The notes below the pieces were generated by a model. The model saw only the letters and a program-made list of their open reading frames with translations, had not been told where the DNA came from and did not search any database. A DNA stretch of 61,415 nucleotides from NCBI GenBank assembly GCA_002426495.1, contig DIQC01000036.1:1-61415 (forward strand), written 5' to 3'. A program made the position numbers and the translations under genes. Source of the DNA: Thermacetogenium sp. UBA5472 (GTDB lineage Bacteria > Bacillota > DSM-12270 > Thermacetogeniales > Thermacetogeniaceae). Shown piece after piece: positions 42,241-51,369 of the stretch (positions within the stretch are counted from its first letter, which is position 1; every line of letters begins with the position of its first letter).

Positions 42241-42473
42241 CTGCCCGCAAAAGCAAAAAAGCAACCCGGGCACCGTTGTCGTTGTCGGTCCACTGCGGTT
42301 CAAACATGAAAACCCTCCTTTACAGGACATATTATTTCTAACAAAACGATCAAAAAACCTGCCTGATTTTACGACAAACCTTTCCCTTCGCACTGGTTAG
42401 CGAGAAACCTACAGCCCTACCAGCCCGGCAAACTTGCTAGCCAAAACTGAAACCAGGACTCTAGCTACAATCA

Positions 42474-42502
42474 AAAGCCGTCCCTGTATCAGGGACGGCT
42501 TT
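42474..42502. terminator. Bidirectional terminator
   Basis: AAAGCCGTCCCTG and CAGGGACGGCTTT form a 13-bp stem with a 3-nt loop, 24 nt past the stop of the P-type ATPase. It has A/T-rich flanks on both sides and serves the ATPase on the minus strand. 42241-42470 has no gene. Confidence 0.8.
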
Positions 42503-42525
42503 CAAAATAATGCATCACTTATAAT

Positions 42526-45237
42526 TTATGCTTGGGCTTCTTTTCTCATCCGTCCAACCAACTTTACCAATTCTACAACAACCAATGGCGCGAAGCTGAA
42601 GAGGAGAACTACCAGCCAATCAGTGAGCCGCAGCGGTACTGTGTCAAAAAATTGTTGCAGGAAAGGAACAAAGAGTACCAATGCCTGAAGGGTAAAAGAC
42701 CCTAGAAAAGCATACACCATATAGCGGTTGGAAGTCACTCCTAACTGAAAAACTGATTTGGTATTACTGCGCACATTAAAGGAATGCACCAACTGCATTA
42801 AAGCCAATGTAGCGAAAGTCATTGTATGGGCTTCCGGTATGGTACGTCCCCAGCTGAGCGCCAAGATATAAATACCGAATGCCAACAGCCCGATCATCGC
42901 TCCCTGCCAGAGAATATTGATGCCCATACCTCCTGCCATTACACCTTCATCGGCCTTTCTAGGAGGCTGATCCATTACCCCTTTTTCAGGGGGTTCGACA
43001 CCGAGAGCCAAAGCAGGCAATCCATCTGTAACAAGGTTAATCCACAGGATTTGGATAGCTGTCAAGGGACTGCCCAGCCCCACCAAGATAGATGTAAAAA
43101 TAGTAACGATTTCACCGACATTACATGATAAAAGATAGTGAACTGCTTTACGAATATTGCTGTAGATGGTACGCCCCTCATTGATAGCACTGACTATTGA
43201 GGCGTAGTTATCATCCATCAGTACCATTTCAGACGCCTCTTTGGCCACTTCGGTACCGGTCACACCCATGGAGACACCGATATCAGCACGCTTCAATGCT
43301 GGAGCATCATTAACCCCATCACCAGTCATCGACACCACATGATTATGTGACTTCAAGGCCTTCACAATGTCCAGTTTATCTTCCGGAGATACCCTGGCAA
43401 ATACTGTTGTATGGGTCACTGCCTCCCGCAGTTCTTGTTCATCCATATTCTGCAGTTCCTGCCCGGTAATTGCGGAATCACCCTCCTGCCAGATACCCAG
43501 ATCTGAGGCGATTGCCACTGCTGTTGCAGGGTGATCGCCTGTGATCATCATGGTGCGAATACCTGCACCCTTACTGATGTCTACTGCATCCTTGACCTCC
43601 GGACGCGCAGGGTCGATCATGGAGCAATAGCCAACAAAAACCAAGTCTGTCTCCGTATCAGCAGGCTGTGGATTTTCCGGAACTTCGGGCCATTCACGTA
43701 TGGCTAAAGCCAGCACCCGTTCCCCCTTAGAGGCGAGTCCTGTATTGATATCTAAGAGCTGCTGACGTTCCTCTTCTGTTAGAGATTCAACTCCTGAACC
43801 CTTAGCGATTTTAGTGCAGCGTGCAACCAGTAAATCAGGAGCACCCTTTGTGTAGGAGTACCTTTTATCATCGATTTCGTAAAAGGTCGTCATCATTTTA
43901 CGCCCGGAATCAAAGGGAATCTCAGCCAACCTGGGATATTCCTGCTCCAAATCCGCCTGTCGCAACCCTGCCTTTGCCGCGGCTACTACCAGGGCACCCT
44001 CAGTAGGATCCCCTATTATTGCCCAGCCGTCCTCTCTCTCTACCAACCGGGCATCACTGTCCAGTACACCGCCCATCAGCATCCACATTATGTTTCTATT
44101 TGCCAGAGGCACAATTTTTTCTCCACTGGCATCCAAAAATACGCCTTCCGGATCGTATCCGATCCCGGACACTCCAAACAATTGGCCATCAGTATAAATG
44201 CTGGTAACCGTCATCTCGTTCTTCGTCAATGTCCCAGTCTTATCAGAACAAATAACAGTAACGGTTCCCAGTGTTTCTACAGCGGGAAGCCTCCTGACCA
44301 CCGCATTGCGTTCGCTCATACGGGTCACGCCCATGGCCAATACAATTGTCACCACTGCGGTTAGTCCTTCTGGAACTGCCGCTACAGCTAAACTGATGGA
44401 GATCATGAATATCTCCAGAACATCCATACCGCGCAGCCATCCAGCAACGAAGACAATTGCCACTATAGCAAAAGCCGCAATTCCAAGGATCTTGCCTAGT
44501 TCTGCAAGCCGCTTCTGCAGCGGGGTGGTCTCCTGTGGGGTTTCCTGAAGCAATTGGGCTATTTTACCGAGTTCTGTTTCCATCCCTGTGGTTATGACCA
44601 GCCCTTTACCTCGTCCACTCGTGATGGTGGTGCCCATAAATGCCATGTTATGCTGATCTCCAACTCCAACCTGTTCACCATCCCCCTGCTCTAAGGCCCG
44701 TACACTCTTTTCCACAGGCACTGACTCACCGGTCAGAGCAGCTTCATTTGTCCGCAGAGATACTGTTTCCACAAGCCTAATATCGGCCGGAAGGGAATCC
44801 CCAGCCTCCAACAGGACTACATCACCCGGAACCAGAGTCTCCACGGCTACCTGATAGACTTCCCCACCACGGAACACTTTAGCTATAGGTGTCGTCATCT
44901 TTTTTAAGGCTTTTAACGCTTCCTCTGCCTTGTGCTCCTGGTAGACACCCAAACAAGCGTTGAGTACCACAATGATCGTTATGACCAGGGAGTCTATCCA
45001 CTCACCCAAGGCCCCGGAGATAACCGCGGCAATGATCAGGATTATGACCAGCACTTCTTTCAGCTGGTCGATGAACATAGATAAAATACTGCGACCCGGA
45101 GACTCTTTCAGTGCATTGGGGCCGTACTCTTCCAGCCTCTTTTCTGCTTCCGCAGTATCCAACCCCCGGCCAAGATCAGTGTTTAATTTCTCACCAGCCT
45201 CCGCCACATCCAATCTATACCACTCTTGCTCCTGCAT
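42526..45237 (-). CDS. P-type cation ATPase, Ca2+/Mn2+ type (P2A-like)
   Basis: Encodes 903 residues from ATG 45237 (AAGGAGG upstream). It exports or sequesters divalent cations with ATP. It shows the N-terminal cation-ATPase domain, TGES, the PEGLTAVVT helix with ion ligands, DKTGTLTKNEMTV with the phosphorylated Asp, KGAPD, and TGDGVNDAPALKRADIGVSMG. Ten transmembrane helices are expected. It is annotated as SERCA-like by similarity, but the Mn-sensing yybP-ykoY-type leader upstream points to Mn2+ export, as for YoaB-type ATPases. Single-gene unit. Confidence 0.93.
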   Translation of the reverse strand: MQEQEWYRLDVAEAGEKLNTDLGRGLDTAEAEKRLEEYGPNALKESPGRSILSMFIDQLKEVLVIILIIAAVISGALGEWIDSLVITIIVVLNACLGVYQEHKAEEALKALKKMTTPIAKVFRGGEVYQVAVETLVPGDVVLLEAGDSLPADIRLVETVSLRTNEAALTGESVPVEKSVRALEQGDGEQVGVGDQHNMAFMGTTITSGRGKGLVITTGMETELGKIAQLLQETPQETTPLQKRLAELGKILGIAAFAIVAIVFVAGWLRGMDVLEIFMISISLAVAAVPEGLTAVVTIVLAMGVTRMSERNAVVRRLPAVETLGTVTVICSDKTGTLTKNEMTVTSIYTDGQLFGVSGIGYDPEGVFLDASGEKIVPLANRNIMWMLMGGVLDSDARLVEREDGWAIIGDPTEGALVVAAAKAGLRQADLEQEYPRLAEIPFDSGRKMMTTFYEIDDKRYSYTKGAPDLLVARCTKIAKGSGVESLTEEERQQLLDINTGLASKGERVLALAIREWPEVPENPQPADTETDLVFVGYCSMIDPARPEVKDAVDISKGAGIRTMMITGDHPATAVAIASDLGIWQEGDSAITGQELQNMDEQELREAVTHTTVFARVSPEDKLDIVKALKSHNHVVSMTGDGVNDAPALKRADIGVSMGVTGTEVAKEASEMVLMDDNYASIVSAINEGRTIYSNIRKAVHYLLSCNVGEIVTIFTSILVGLGSPLTAIQILWINLVTDGLPALALGVEPPEKGVMDQPPRKADEGVMAGGMGINILWQGAMIGLLAFGIYILALSWGRTIPEAHTMTFATLALMQLVHSFNVRSNTKSVFQLGVTSNRYMVYAFLGSFTLQALVLFVPFLQQFFDTVPLRLTDWLVVLLFSFAPLVVVELVKLVGRMRKEAQA

Positions 45238-45286
45238 CTTGTTCCTCCTTATAGTTATTTTAGTATCTCCCAAAACCAATTACATA

Positions 45287-45412
45287 TAAAAAGACCTTTG
45301 CTGGATATAAAAATATCCAGCAAAGGTCTGGCTCGGTTTTTTTCCGCAGGTGCAGCGGGCAAAAATACCCGTGTTGTCGCCACACCTGTTTCAGCTACTC
45401 CCCTATGCTTTT
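45287..45412 (-). promoter_or_regulatory. yybP-ykoY (Mn2+) riboswitch with terminator platform
   Basis: On the minus strand the leader has GGGGAGTAGCTG, GGCGACAACACGGG, a CTGCACCTGCGG arm and AGACCTTTGCTGG, which match the conserved parts of the yybP-ykoY aptamer. P1 can form between AGCATAGG (45409-45402) and CCTTTGCT (45326-45319). The same CCTTTGCT belongs to a 17-bp terminator stem (AGACCTTTGCTGGATAT, 45329-45313, with its complement at 45308-45292) followed by TTTTT. The two structures exclude each other, so metal binding should prevent termination and switch on the ATPase. Confidence 0.88.
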
Positions 45413-45501
45413 AACCACAAACAATTTATAATGTGTTCCGTATCATACCATCTAATACATTACTATGCAAGAAATATTTTATGCCGCTAGGGTGGTGTGG
45501 C

Positions 45502-45516
45502 GGGTGCCTGGCACCC
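45502..45516. repeat. Short palindrome GGGTGCCTGGCACCC
   Basis: A 7-bp inverted repeat with one central base. A related GGTGCCAGGCACC stands at 46934-46946, 18 nt behind the nagZ stop. It is a second, smaller intergenic palindrome family. Confidence 0.5.
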
Positions 45517-45671
45517 TGCCCCTTATAATATTGACCACATTCAGATATAATGGTTTTAACAAAGCTCTAATTACTTTTTTTGCACCGCCATCAAAACAGA
45601 CAGCATATATTGAAGGGTGTAGTAATCTAAATGCAGTAATCTAAATCATTTTTCAGCAAAGTGGTGATCTC

Positions 45672-46916
45672 ATGCATAAAGGTCGAGGAATTCTAATATT
45701 TTTTCTTGTATGTTTAGCTTTTCTCTCGGGATATATCATATCAACCGGGTTTAAACTGCCTTTCCCTCGGGAATCCGAACAACAGCAGAATGATATATCG
45801 GAAAAACCAGATCAAGAAGAAGTTGACCCAATCAAAGAACAATTGGACAGTCTGACTTTGAAAGAAAAGATCGGTCAGATGGTAATCGTCGGTATTGAGG
45901 GAGAACAAATCAGTGATAGTGAAAGGCAAATGATCAAAGAGAATCATGTCGGCGGCATCATTCTCTTTAAACGCAATATTCAAAATGCAAACCAGATGCT
46001 ATCACTAATTAATGAGCTGAAAAAGACGAATTCGCCCAACAAGATACCACTGTTTTTATCTATAGATGAAGAAGGTGGCATAGTCACCAGAATGCCCGAT
46101 GAGATCAATAAACTACCTGCCAGCGCAAAGGTAGGAGAGAAAAACGATAGTGACCTTGCGTTCCAAATAGGCGAAGTGCTCGGCCAAGAATTAAACTCCT
46201 TCGGTCTCAATATGAATTTTGCACCAGTCCTGGACATCAACAGCAATCCCAATAACCCAGTGATCGGTGAACGGGCTTTCGGAACGACCCCAGAGATAGT
46301 CAGTAAACTGGGAATCCAAACGATAAAAGGGATTCAGTCGCAAAATGTCATTTCCGTTGTCAAGCATTTCCCAGGGCATGGGGATACATCTGTCGATTCC
46401 CATGTGGGTTTGCCCTCTGTCAATCATGATCTGGATAGGCTAAGTAACTTCGAATTAAAGCCCTTTGCCTCTGCCATCCAAAACGGCGCAGATGCCGTCA
46501 TGATAGCTCATATTTTATTACCTAAGATAGATGCCAATCATCCGGCCTCACTTTCTCAAACTGTAATAACAGACATATTAAGAAATGATCTGCAATTCGA
46601 TGGAGTTGTGCTTACAGATGATATGACTATGGGGGCAATCGTCAATAATTATGATCTTGGGGAGGCAGCGGTAGAATCGATCAATGCCGGTAGTGATATT
46701 GTCTTAGTGTGCCATTCCCTGGAAAATGAAAAACAGGTTATCGATGCACTGGCATCTGCTGTCAAAGCTGGCACAATCCCTAAGGACAGAGTGAATGAAA
46801 GTGTCTATAGGATATTAAAACTGAAACAGAAATGCCGGCTGACTGATCAGCCGGTAGACAGTGTTGATATAGATGAAATTAACAGCGCAGTAGTGCGCTT
46901 GTTAGAAAAGCTATAA
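45672..46916 (+). CDS. nagZ: Beta-N-acetylhexosaminidase, GH3 family (NagZ-like), membrane-anchored
   Basis: Encodes 414 residues. An N-terminal signal anchor (ILIFFLVCLAFLSGYII) and an acidic linker precede the GH3 barrel. The barrel shows KIGQMVIVGIEGE, GGIILFKRN, PLFLSIDEEGGIVTRM, NFAPVLDINSNPNNPVIGERAFG, the catalytic acid/base loop KHFPGHGDTSVDSHVGLP and the nucleophile in VVLTDDMTMGAI. It releases GlcNAc from peptidoglycan fragments outside the membrane. Single gene; the weak ribosome site GTGGTGAT stands before ATG 45672. Confidence 0.92.
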   Translation: MHKGRGILIFFLVCLAFLSGYIISTGFKLPFPRESEQQQNDISEKPDQEEVDPIKEQLDSLTLKEKIGQMVIVGIEGEQISDSERQMIKENHVGGIILFKRNIQNANQMLSLINELKKTNSPNKIPLFLSIDEEGGIVTRMPDEINKLPASAKVGEKNDSDLAFQIGEVLGQELNSFGLNMNFAPVLDINSNPNNPVIGERAFGTTPEIVSKLGIQTIKGIQSQNVISVVKHFPGHGDTSVDSHVGLPSVNHDLDRLSNFELKPFASAIQNGADAVMIAHILLPKIDANHPASLSQTVITDILRNDLQFDGVVLTDDMTMGAIVNNYDLGEAAVESINAGSDIVLVCHSLENEKQVIDALASAVKAGTIPKDRVNESVYRILKLKQKCRLTDQPVDSVDIDEINSAVVRLLEKL

Positions 46917-46980
46917 CACGGACAGGCGGGAAGGGGTGCCAGGCACCTGGGCACCGCCAGATCCACTGCAGTTCCACGAT

Positions 46981-47007
46981 GTGGCAAACGAAACGTCCCC
47001 TTGCCAC
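46981..47007 (-). repeat. 27-nt stem-loop element E12
   Basis: Arms GTGGCAA/TTGCCAC; the loop on the minus strand is GGGGACGTTTCGT, identical to E11. It lies 9 nt past the stop of the CadA-type ATPase, in sense orientation. An extra TTGCCACC half follows. Confidence 0.85.
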
Positions 47008-47016
47008 CTTGCCACC

Positions 47017-49203
47017 TTACGCATTCATCGCCCGTGTGGCATTTAAGACAGCAATCAAGGCCACACCTACATCTGCAAACACGGCGGCCCACATTGTTGC
47101 TATACCAACCGTAGCTAAAACCAGCACAACACCCTTGACACCTAAGGCAAAAACTATATTTTGCCAGACAATTTTTTTCGTTCTTTTGGCAATCTTGATC
47201 GCACTCACCAATTGGGAAGGCTCATCGGTCATCAGCACCACATCTGCAGCTTCAATAGCAGCATCAGATCCCAGGGCTCCCATTGCCACCCCAACATCCG
47301 CCCTGGCTAAAACAGGTGCATCATTGATTCCGTCCCCTACAAAGACCACCTTTCCCCTGGCAGGCACTTCTTCTGCCAATCGTTCCATCTGCTCCACCTT
47401 GCGGTCTGGAAGCAGTTCTGCATAAGCCTGATCAAGCCCCAGTTCTTTTGCAGTCTTTTCACCCACTGCCCTGCTGTCTCCTGTAAGCATAACCGTTTTT
47501 CTGATACCGATATCTTTCAGAGCTTTAATCGCTTCTCTGGCATCTTCCTTGATCTCATCGGCAATAATGATACAGCCTGCATAGGTTTTATTTAAAGCAA
47601 CATATACTACGGTTCCTGTGCTATCTGCCTCTTCATAGGAGATGCTTTCTTTTCTCATCAACTTACTGTTTCCAGCAAGGATTTCCCTTCCGGAAACTAC
47701 GGCCTTAATCCCCTGGCCAAAGCTTTCCTCATGACTGTCCACAAGATCCTTATTGACACTTTCCCCGAAAGCATCCGAAATGGAAACAGCGATGGGATGA
47801 TTGGAGAACGCCTCCGCATAGGCAGCTAATTCCAGAATCTCCTCTCTGCTGAACCCATTCTCGGGCTTCACTTCGGTAACCTTAAACACACCCTTGGTCA
47901 GGGTCCCGGTCTTGTCGAAAACAACAGTATCTACATTATTTAAAGCCTCTAAGTAATTGCCGCCCTTTACAAGTATTCCTTTTTTCGAAGCCCCGCCAAT
48001 TCCCCCGAAAAAGCTCAGAGGTATCGCTAGCACCAGTGCGCAGGGACAGGAAACAACCAGGAATACCAATCCTCGATAAAACCATTGAGAAAAACTCGCA
48101 CCCTGCACAACTAAAGGCGGTATCAAGGCTATGGCAAGAGCGCCAAAAACCACAGCAGGTGTATAATATCTGGCAAACTTCGTTATAAAATGCTCTGTCG
48201 GCGCTTTTTTGCTGCTGGCATTCTGCACCATATCAAGTATTTTAGCAACAGTCGACTCCCCGAACTTTTTGGTTACCTGAATTGAGAGCAGCCCATTCTG
48301 ATTGATAACACCCCCCAGGATTTCACTCCCTTCCTGCACTTCCCTGGGAACGGATTCCCCTGTTAAAGCAGATGTATCAACCATTGATTTTCCTTCGGAA
48401 ACTATCCCATCCAAAGGAACCCTTTCACCCGGTTTGACAACGATCATATCTCCTACCTTTACCCCTTCCGGAGATACTGTGACCAACTCGTCCCCTACCT
48501 TTAGGTTCGCATAGTCAGGCCGAATATCCATCAGGTCAGAAATAGAGCGGCGTGAACGGTTGACTGCCATATCCTGAAAAAACTCCCCTATTTTATAAAA
48601 GAGCATTACCGCTACCCCTTCAGGGAACTGACGAATGGCAAAAGCGCCGATAGTAGCAATACTCATCAAGGAGTTCTCATCAAAAACTTGCCCCCTGGAG
48701 ATGTTTCTGGCAGCTCTTAACACCACATCTCCACCCACCAAAATATAGCTCGCTAAAAATAGGACAAATTCAGCCAAAAAAGGAAACTCAAAGATAAGGG
48801 CAATAGCAAACAATACAGCCCCGCTCCCGACCTTGAACAGTTCCTTTTTGTCAAGGCAGTTATCCTCTGCGGCAGCAGGAGTGCTCCCTCCCCCCTGCTC
48901 TTCTAGAACCTCCACATCAGGCTCTATATTATTGACAATTTCCGTTACTTTATCTGTTATCCCATCTAAATCACGCTCATTGTACATATGAATAGAGAGT
49001 TTCTTGGCCACAAAATCCACAGAAGCAAACTTGACCTCTGCTAACTTGTTCACTTCGAACTCCATCTTGGCAGCACAGTTAGCACAACCAAGCCCCCTCA
49101 GCAGCAGAGATTTTTTATGGTCTGTGCGTAAATCACTTGCTCCTAGATCTGGATTAACCGTACTGGTTGTACAACTTGTACAGGTACAGCCCTGGCTTGA
49201 CAT
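47017..49203 (-). CDS. Heavy-metal (Cd/Zn/Pb) P-type ATPase, CadA/ZntA type
   Basis: Encodes 728 residues from ATG 49203, chosen for its GGAGGGG site over ATG 49221. It has an N-terminal Cys-rich stretch (CTCTSC), one heavy-metal-associated domain (GLGCANCAAK), eight helices with the CPC ion motif (SCPCALVLAIP), TGES, DKTGTLTKG, the SNHPIA motif of P1B pumps and GDGINDAPVLARADVGVAMG. It exports Zn2+/Cd2+/Pb2+. The gene follows its ArsR-family regulator by 25 nt, forming a typical metal-resistance operon. Confidence 0.94.
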   Translation of the reverse strand: MSSQGCTCTSCTTSTVNPDLGASDLRTDHKKSLLLRGLGCANCAAKMEFEVNKLAEVKFASVDFVAKKLSIHMYNERDLDGITDKVTEIVNNIEPDVEVLEEQGGGSTPAAAEDNCLDKKELFKVGSGAVLFAIALIFEFPFLAEFVLFLASYILVGGDVVLRAARNISRGQVFDENSLMSIATIGAFAIRQFPEGVAVMLFYKIGEFFQDMAVNRSRRSISDLMDIRPDYANLKVGDELVTVSPEGVKVGDMIVVKPGERVPLDGIVSEGKSMVDTSALTGESVPREVQEGSEILGGVINQNGLLSIQVTKKFGESTVAKILDMVQNASSKKAPTEHFITKFARYYTPAVVFGALAIALIPPLVVQGASFSQWFYRGLVFLVVSCPCALVLAIPLSFFGGIGGASKKGILVKGGNYLEALNNVDTVVFDKTGTLTKGVFKVTEVKPENGFSREEILELAAYAEAFSNHPIAVSISDAFGESVNKDLVDSHEESFGQGIKAVVSGREILAGNSKLMRKESISYEEADSTGTVVYVALNKTYAGCIIIADEIKEDAREAIKALKDIGIRKTVMLTGDSRAVGEKTAKELGLDQAYAELLPDRKVEQMERLAEEVPARGKVVFVGDGINDAPVLARADVGVAMGALGSDAAIEAADVVLMTDEPSQLVSAIKIAKRTKKIVWQNIVFALGVKGVVLVLATVGIATMWAAVFADVGVALIAVLNATRAMNA

Positions 49204-49228
49204 GACGTCCCCTCCCATCATATAAACG

Positions 49229-49594
49229 CTAATGACTGATATGAGCTAATCCCTGGTCAAAGATTTTTTTGACATGCTCATCATCCAAAGAGTAATAAAC
49301 CATTTTCCCTTCTTTTCTGTATTTAACAAGCTTTGCCTGCTTTAACACTCTGAGCTGGTGAGAAACTGCGGATTGAGTCAATCCTAAAAGTGCTGTAATA
49401 TCGCAGACACACATCTCAGCCGTAAATAAGGCAAAGAGAATTTTCACCCTTGTGGTATCACCGAAAACCTTAAATAGTTCTGCAAGGTCAAAGAGACATT
49501 CATCCGCAGGCATCTTCTGTCTGACTTTGTTTACTACATCTTCATGGACAACAATAGCCCTGCAGTGTTCAATGACATCATGTTCATTTTCCAT
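49229..49594 (-). CDS. ArsR/SmtB-family metal-sensing repressor (CadC-like)
   Basis: Encodes 121 residues. It has a winged helix-turn-helix with the alpha-3 metal motif E-x-CVCD (EMCVCDITALLG) used by CadC/ArsR sensors, an N-terminal Cys/His (EHCRAIVVHEDVV, DECLFDL) that can complete a CadC-type site, and the recognition helix TQSAVSHQLRVLKQAKLV. It should repress itself and the downstream ATPase until Cd/Pb/Zn binds. A palindromic operator lies at 49617-49636. Confidence 0.92.
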   Translation of the reverse strand: MENEHDVIEHCRAIVVHEDVVNKVRQKMPADECLFDLAELFKVFGDTTRVKILFALFTAEMCVCDITALLGLTQSAVSHQLRVLKQAKLVKYRKEGKMVYYSLDDEHVKKIFDQGLAHISH

Positions 49595-49616
49595 TAAATC
49601 ACTCCTCTCTAATAAT

Positions 49617-49636
49617 ATATGAGCATCTATTCATAT
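49617..49636. promoter_or_regulatory. Operator of the cadC-cadA-like operon
   Basis: ATATGA and TCATAT flank eight bases (6-8-6 inverted repeat), 23 nt before the repressor's start codon. This is the symmetry and position typical for ArsR/SmtB-family sites. Confidence 0.6.
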
Positions 49637-49731
49637 GTTTAATATCAGTATATGCTTACCCTTGGAAATCGTCAACTCTAAAATAGTGGATATTATACAA
49701 GTGCAGTTAAAAATAGGGAAAAAGCAAGGAA

Positions 49732-49758
49732 GAAGCGAAGGGACATTCTTTTCGCTTC
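49732..49758 (+). repeat. 27-nt stem-loop element E13 with compensated arms
   Basis: Arms GAAGCGA/TCGCTTC replace the common GAAGCAA/TTGCTTC by a paired A-to-G and T-to-C change. The loop is AGGGACATTCTTT on the plus strand. It lies 9 nt past the stop of the minus-strand ABC permease gene, and is the one clear case opposite to its neighbour's sense. Confidence 0.8.
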
Positions 49759-49767
49759 CTTTTATTT

Positions 49768-51369
49768 TTATCCTTGAATATCTCGCTGATTGTAACCGAT
49801 AAATCCGATAATGGCGAAAACTATAGAGACAATCGTCATCATTGTCAGCGGCATGTAATCTATGTCTTCAGCTGGAATTAGAGGAACGTGCTCAAAAGAG
49901 GAGATGTTATTCACCCATGCGGGAAAATCGAATAGCCCACCAAGATAAACAATGATGAAACAAAAAACCACATAAAACCAAACCACTCCTGTTGCTTTCG
50001 GGGCAGCTCCTACAAATAATACAGCAAGACCGATCATGATCCAGATAGCAGGTAAGTAAACGAGAGCAGAACTGAAAGCTGTGTTAAATGTCAGCGCATC
50101 GTCCATTGTCCCTACAGACCACAAGCCGAGAGCAACAAGTGATTGCATGATAAAACTGACGAGAATAGCTAACAGAAGATAACTTCCCATTACCTTTGTA
50201 CGGGATACAGCTCGTCCATAAAAGTGTTCTGTGCGATTCTTATCTTCTTCTCCCTTTAGCCTTAATACAGTCATCACTGCCGGTATGGCACTGATCATCG
50301 ACATAATCGCCATCAACAGCATGATGAACTGTTCGGTCATCGTTTCACCTGGATCATTCGCCAGATAAGCTTGTATGAACTCCATATCCGCAAAATAGGT
50401 TTCTAAGTCCCCTAGAACTGCACCAAAAGCAGCACTGATCACAAAAATACCAACTGCCCAGGCAGCAATATTGGTAAACTGCAGGCTTAAATTAAGACCA
50501 AAAGGTGTTTGCAAAAAGGGTGATGCATGCTCTTTACCCTTTCTAGCCGATATGAAGGCAGACCCTAAATCACGAATCGCGTTTAAGTAAAAGGATACAA
50601 CCATAATCACAACAGCTATGGCTAATGATAGAAGAACCGGCCACCAATGATCACCGACAAAAACCTCTGTTCGCACTGCCCAGCCCAGTGGTGAAAAGAA
50701 AGAGAGTGTCTCACTGCTTACATCTCCAACTGCCCGAACTAGGTAAGCCACCATCAAAGCTACAAAGGAAAACATAGTGGCTCCTCGAGAGGTTTCTGCA
50801 AGCTGAGCGAATAAAGCTGTAAAAGCTGCAAATACCAGGCCCAACGCTCCTAAATTAGCCCCGTAGAGTAACGAACTGGCCAAATCCATCCTTTCAATCC
50901 CTAATGCATACAACCCGCCTCCAAGCAATACGGCCAACAGCACATTTGTCATAACTGCAGCAATCGTGGCAGCACTTAAATAAGATAAGCGACCGACAGG
51001 AAGAGAGCGGATGATTTCGATACGGCCATCTTCTTCATCTGCCCGGGTGCTGCGCCCGACAAATAAAATATTCATTATTGCCACAGCAATTGCCGTAAAA
51101 AGCAGCATTTCGTGCCCAAATATGACAGCTGTCGTTGTATAATTCTCCATCGCATAGCCTGGACCCAGCATTGCTATCATTGCCGGATTATTCATAGTTA
51201 GGGCAAAAGCTTGTATAGATTGCTCATCTGTGTAGACAGTCGGATAGGCTGCAGCAGCTGCCAGGCTCACTGATATCAATGCTAACAGCCAGACAAAAAT
51301 CTTTAAGCCATCCTGTCGAAAGATCAATTTAATTAATCTGCCGGTTCCTTGAAATGACTGGGAATACAT
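49768..51369 (-). CDS. ABC-2 type exporter permease (TnrB3-like)
   Basis: Encodes 533 residues, with about twelve hydrophobic helices in two homologous halves. The first half has TRADEEDGRIEIIRSLPVGRLSYL and the second LKGEEDKNRTEHFYGRAVSRTKVMGSYL; both are the E/R-rich helix typical of the tetronasin-exporter-like permeases. Its start codon overlaps the stop of the ATPase gene by one base. It probably exports a drug, peptide or lipid together with that ATPase. Confidence 0.88.
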   Translation of the reverse strand: MYSQSFQGTGRLIKLIFRQDGLKIFVWLLALISVSLAAAAAYPTVYTDEQSIQAFALTMNNPAMIAMLGPGYAMENYTTTAVIFGHEMLLFTAIAVAIMNILFVGRSTRADEEDGRIEIIRSLPVGRLSYLSAATIAAVMTNVLLAVLLGGGLYALGIERMDLASSLLYGANLGALGLVFAAFTALFAQLAETSRGATMFSFVALMVAYLVRAVGDVSSETLSFFSPLGWAVRTEVFVGDHWWPVLLSLAIAVVIMVVSFYLNAIRDLGSAFISARKGKEHASPFLQTPFGLNLSLQFTNIAAWAVGIFVISAAFGAVLGDLETYFADMEFIQAYLANDPGETMTEQFIMLLMAIMSMISAIPAVMTVLRLKGEEDKNRTEHFYGRAVSRTKVMGSYLLLAILVSFIMQSLVALGLWSVGTMDDALTFNTAFSSALVYLPAIWIMIGLAVLFVGAAPKATGVVWFYVVFCFIIVYLGGLFDFPAWVNNISSFEHVPLIPAEDIDYMPLTMMTIVSIVFAIIGFIGYNQRDIQG

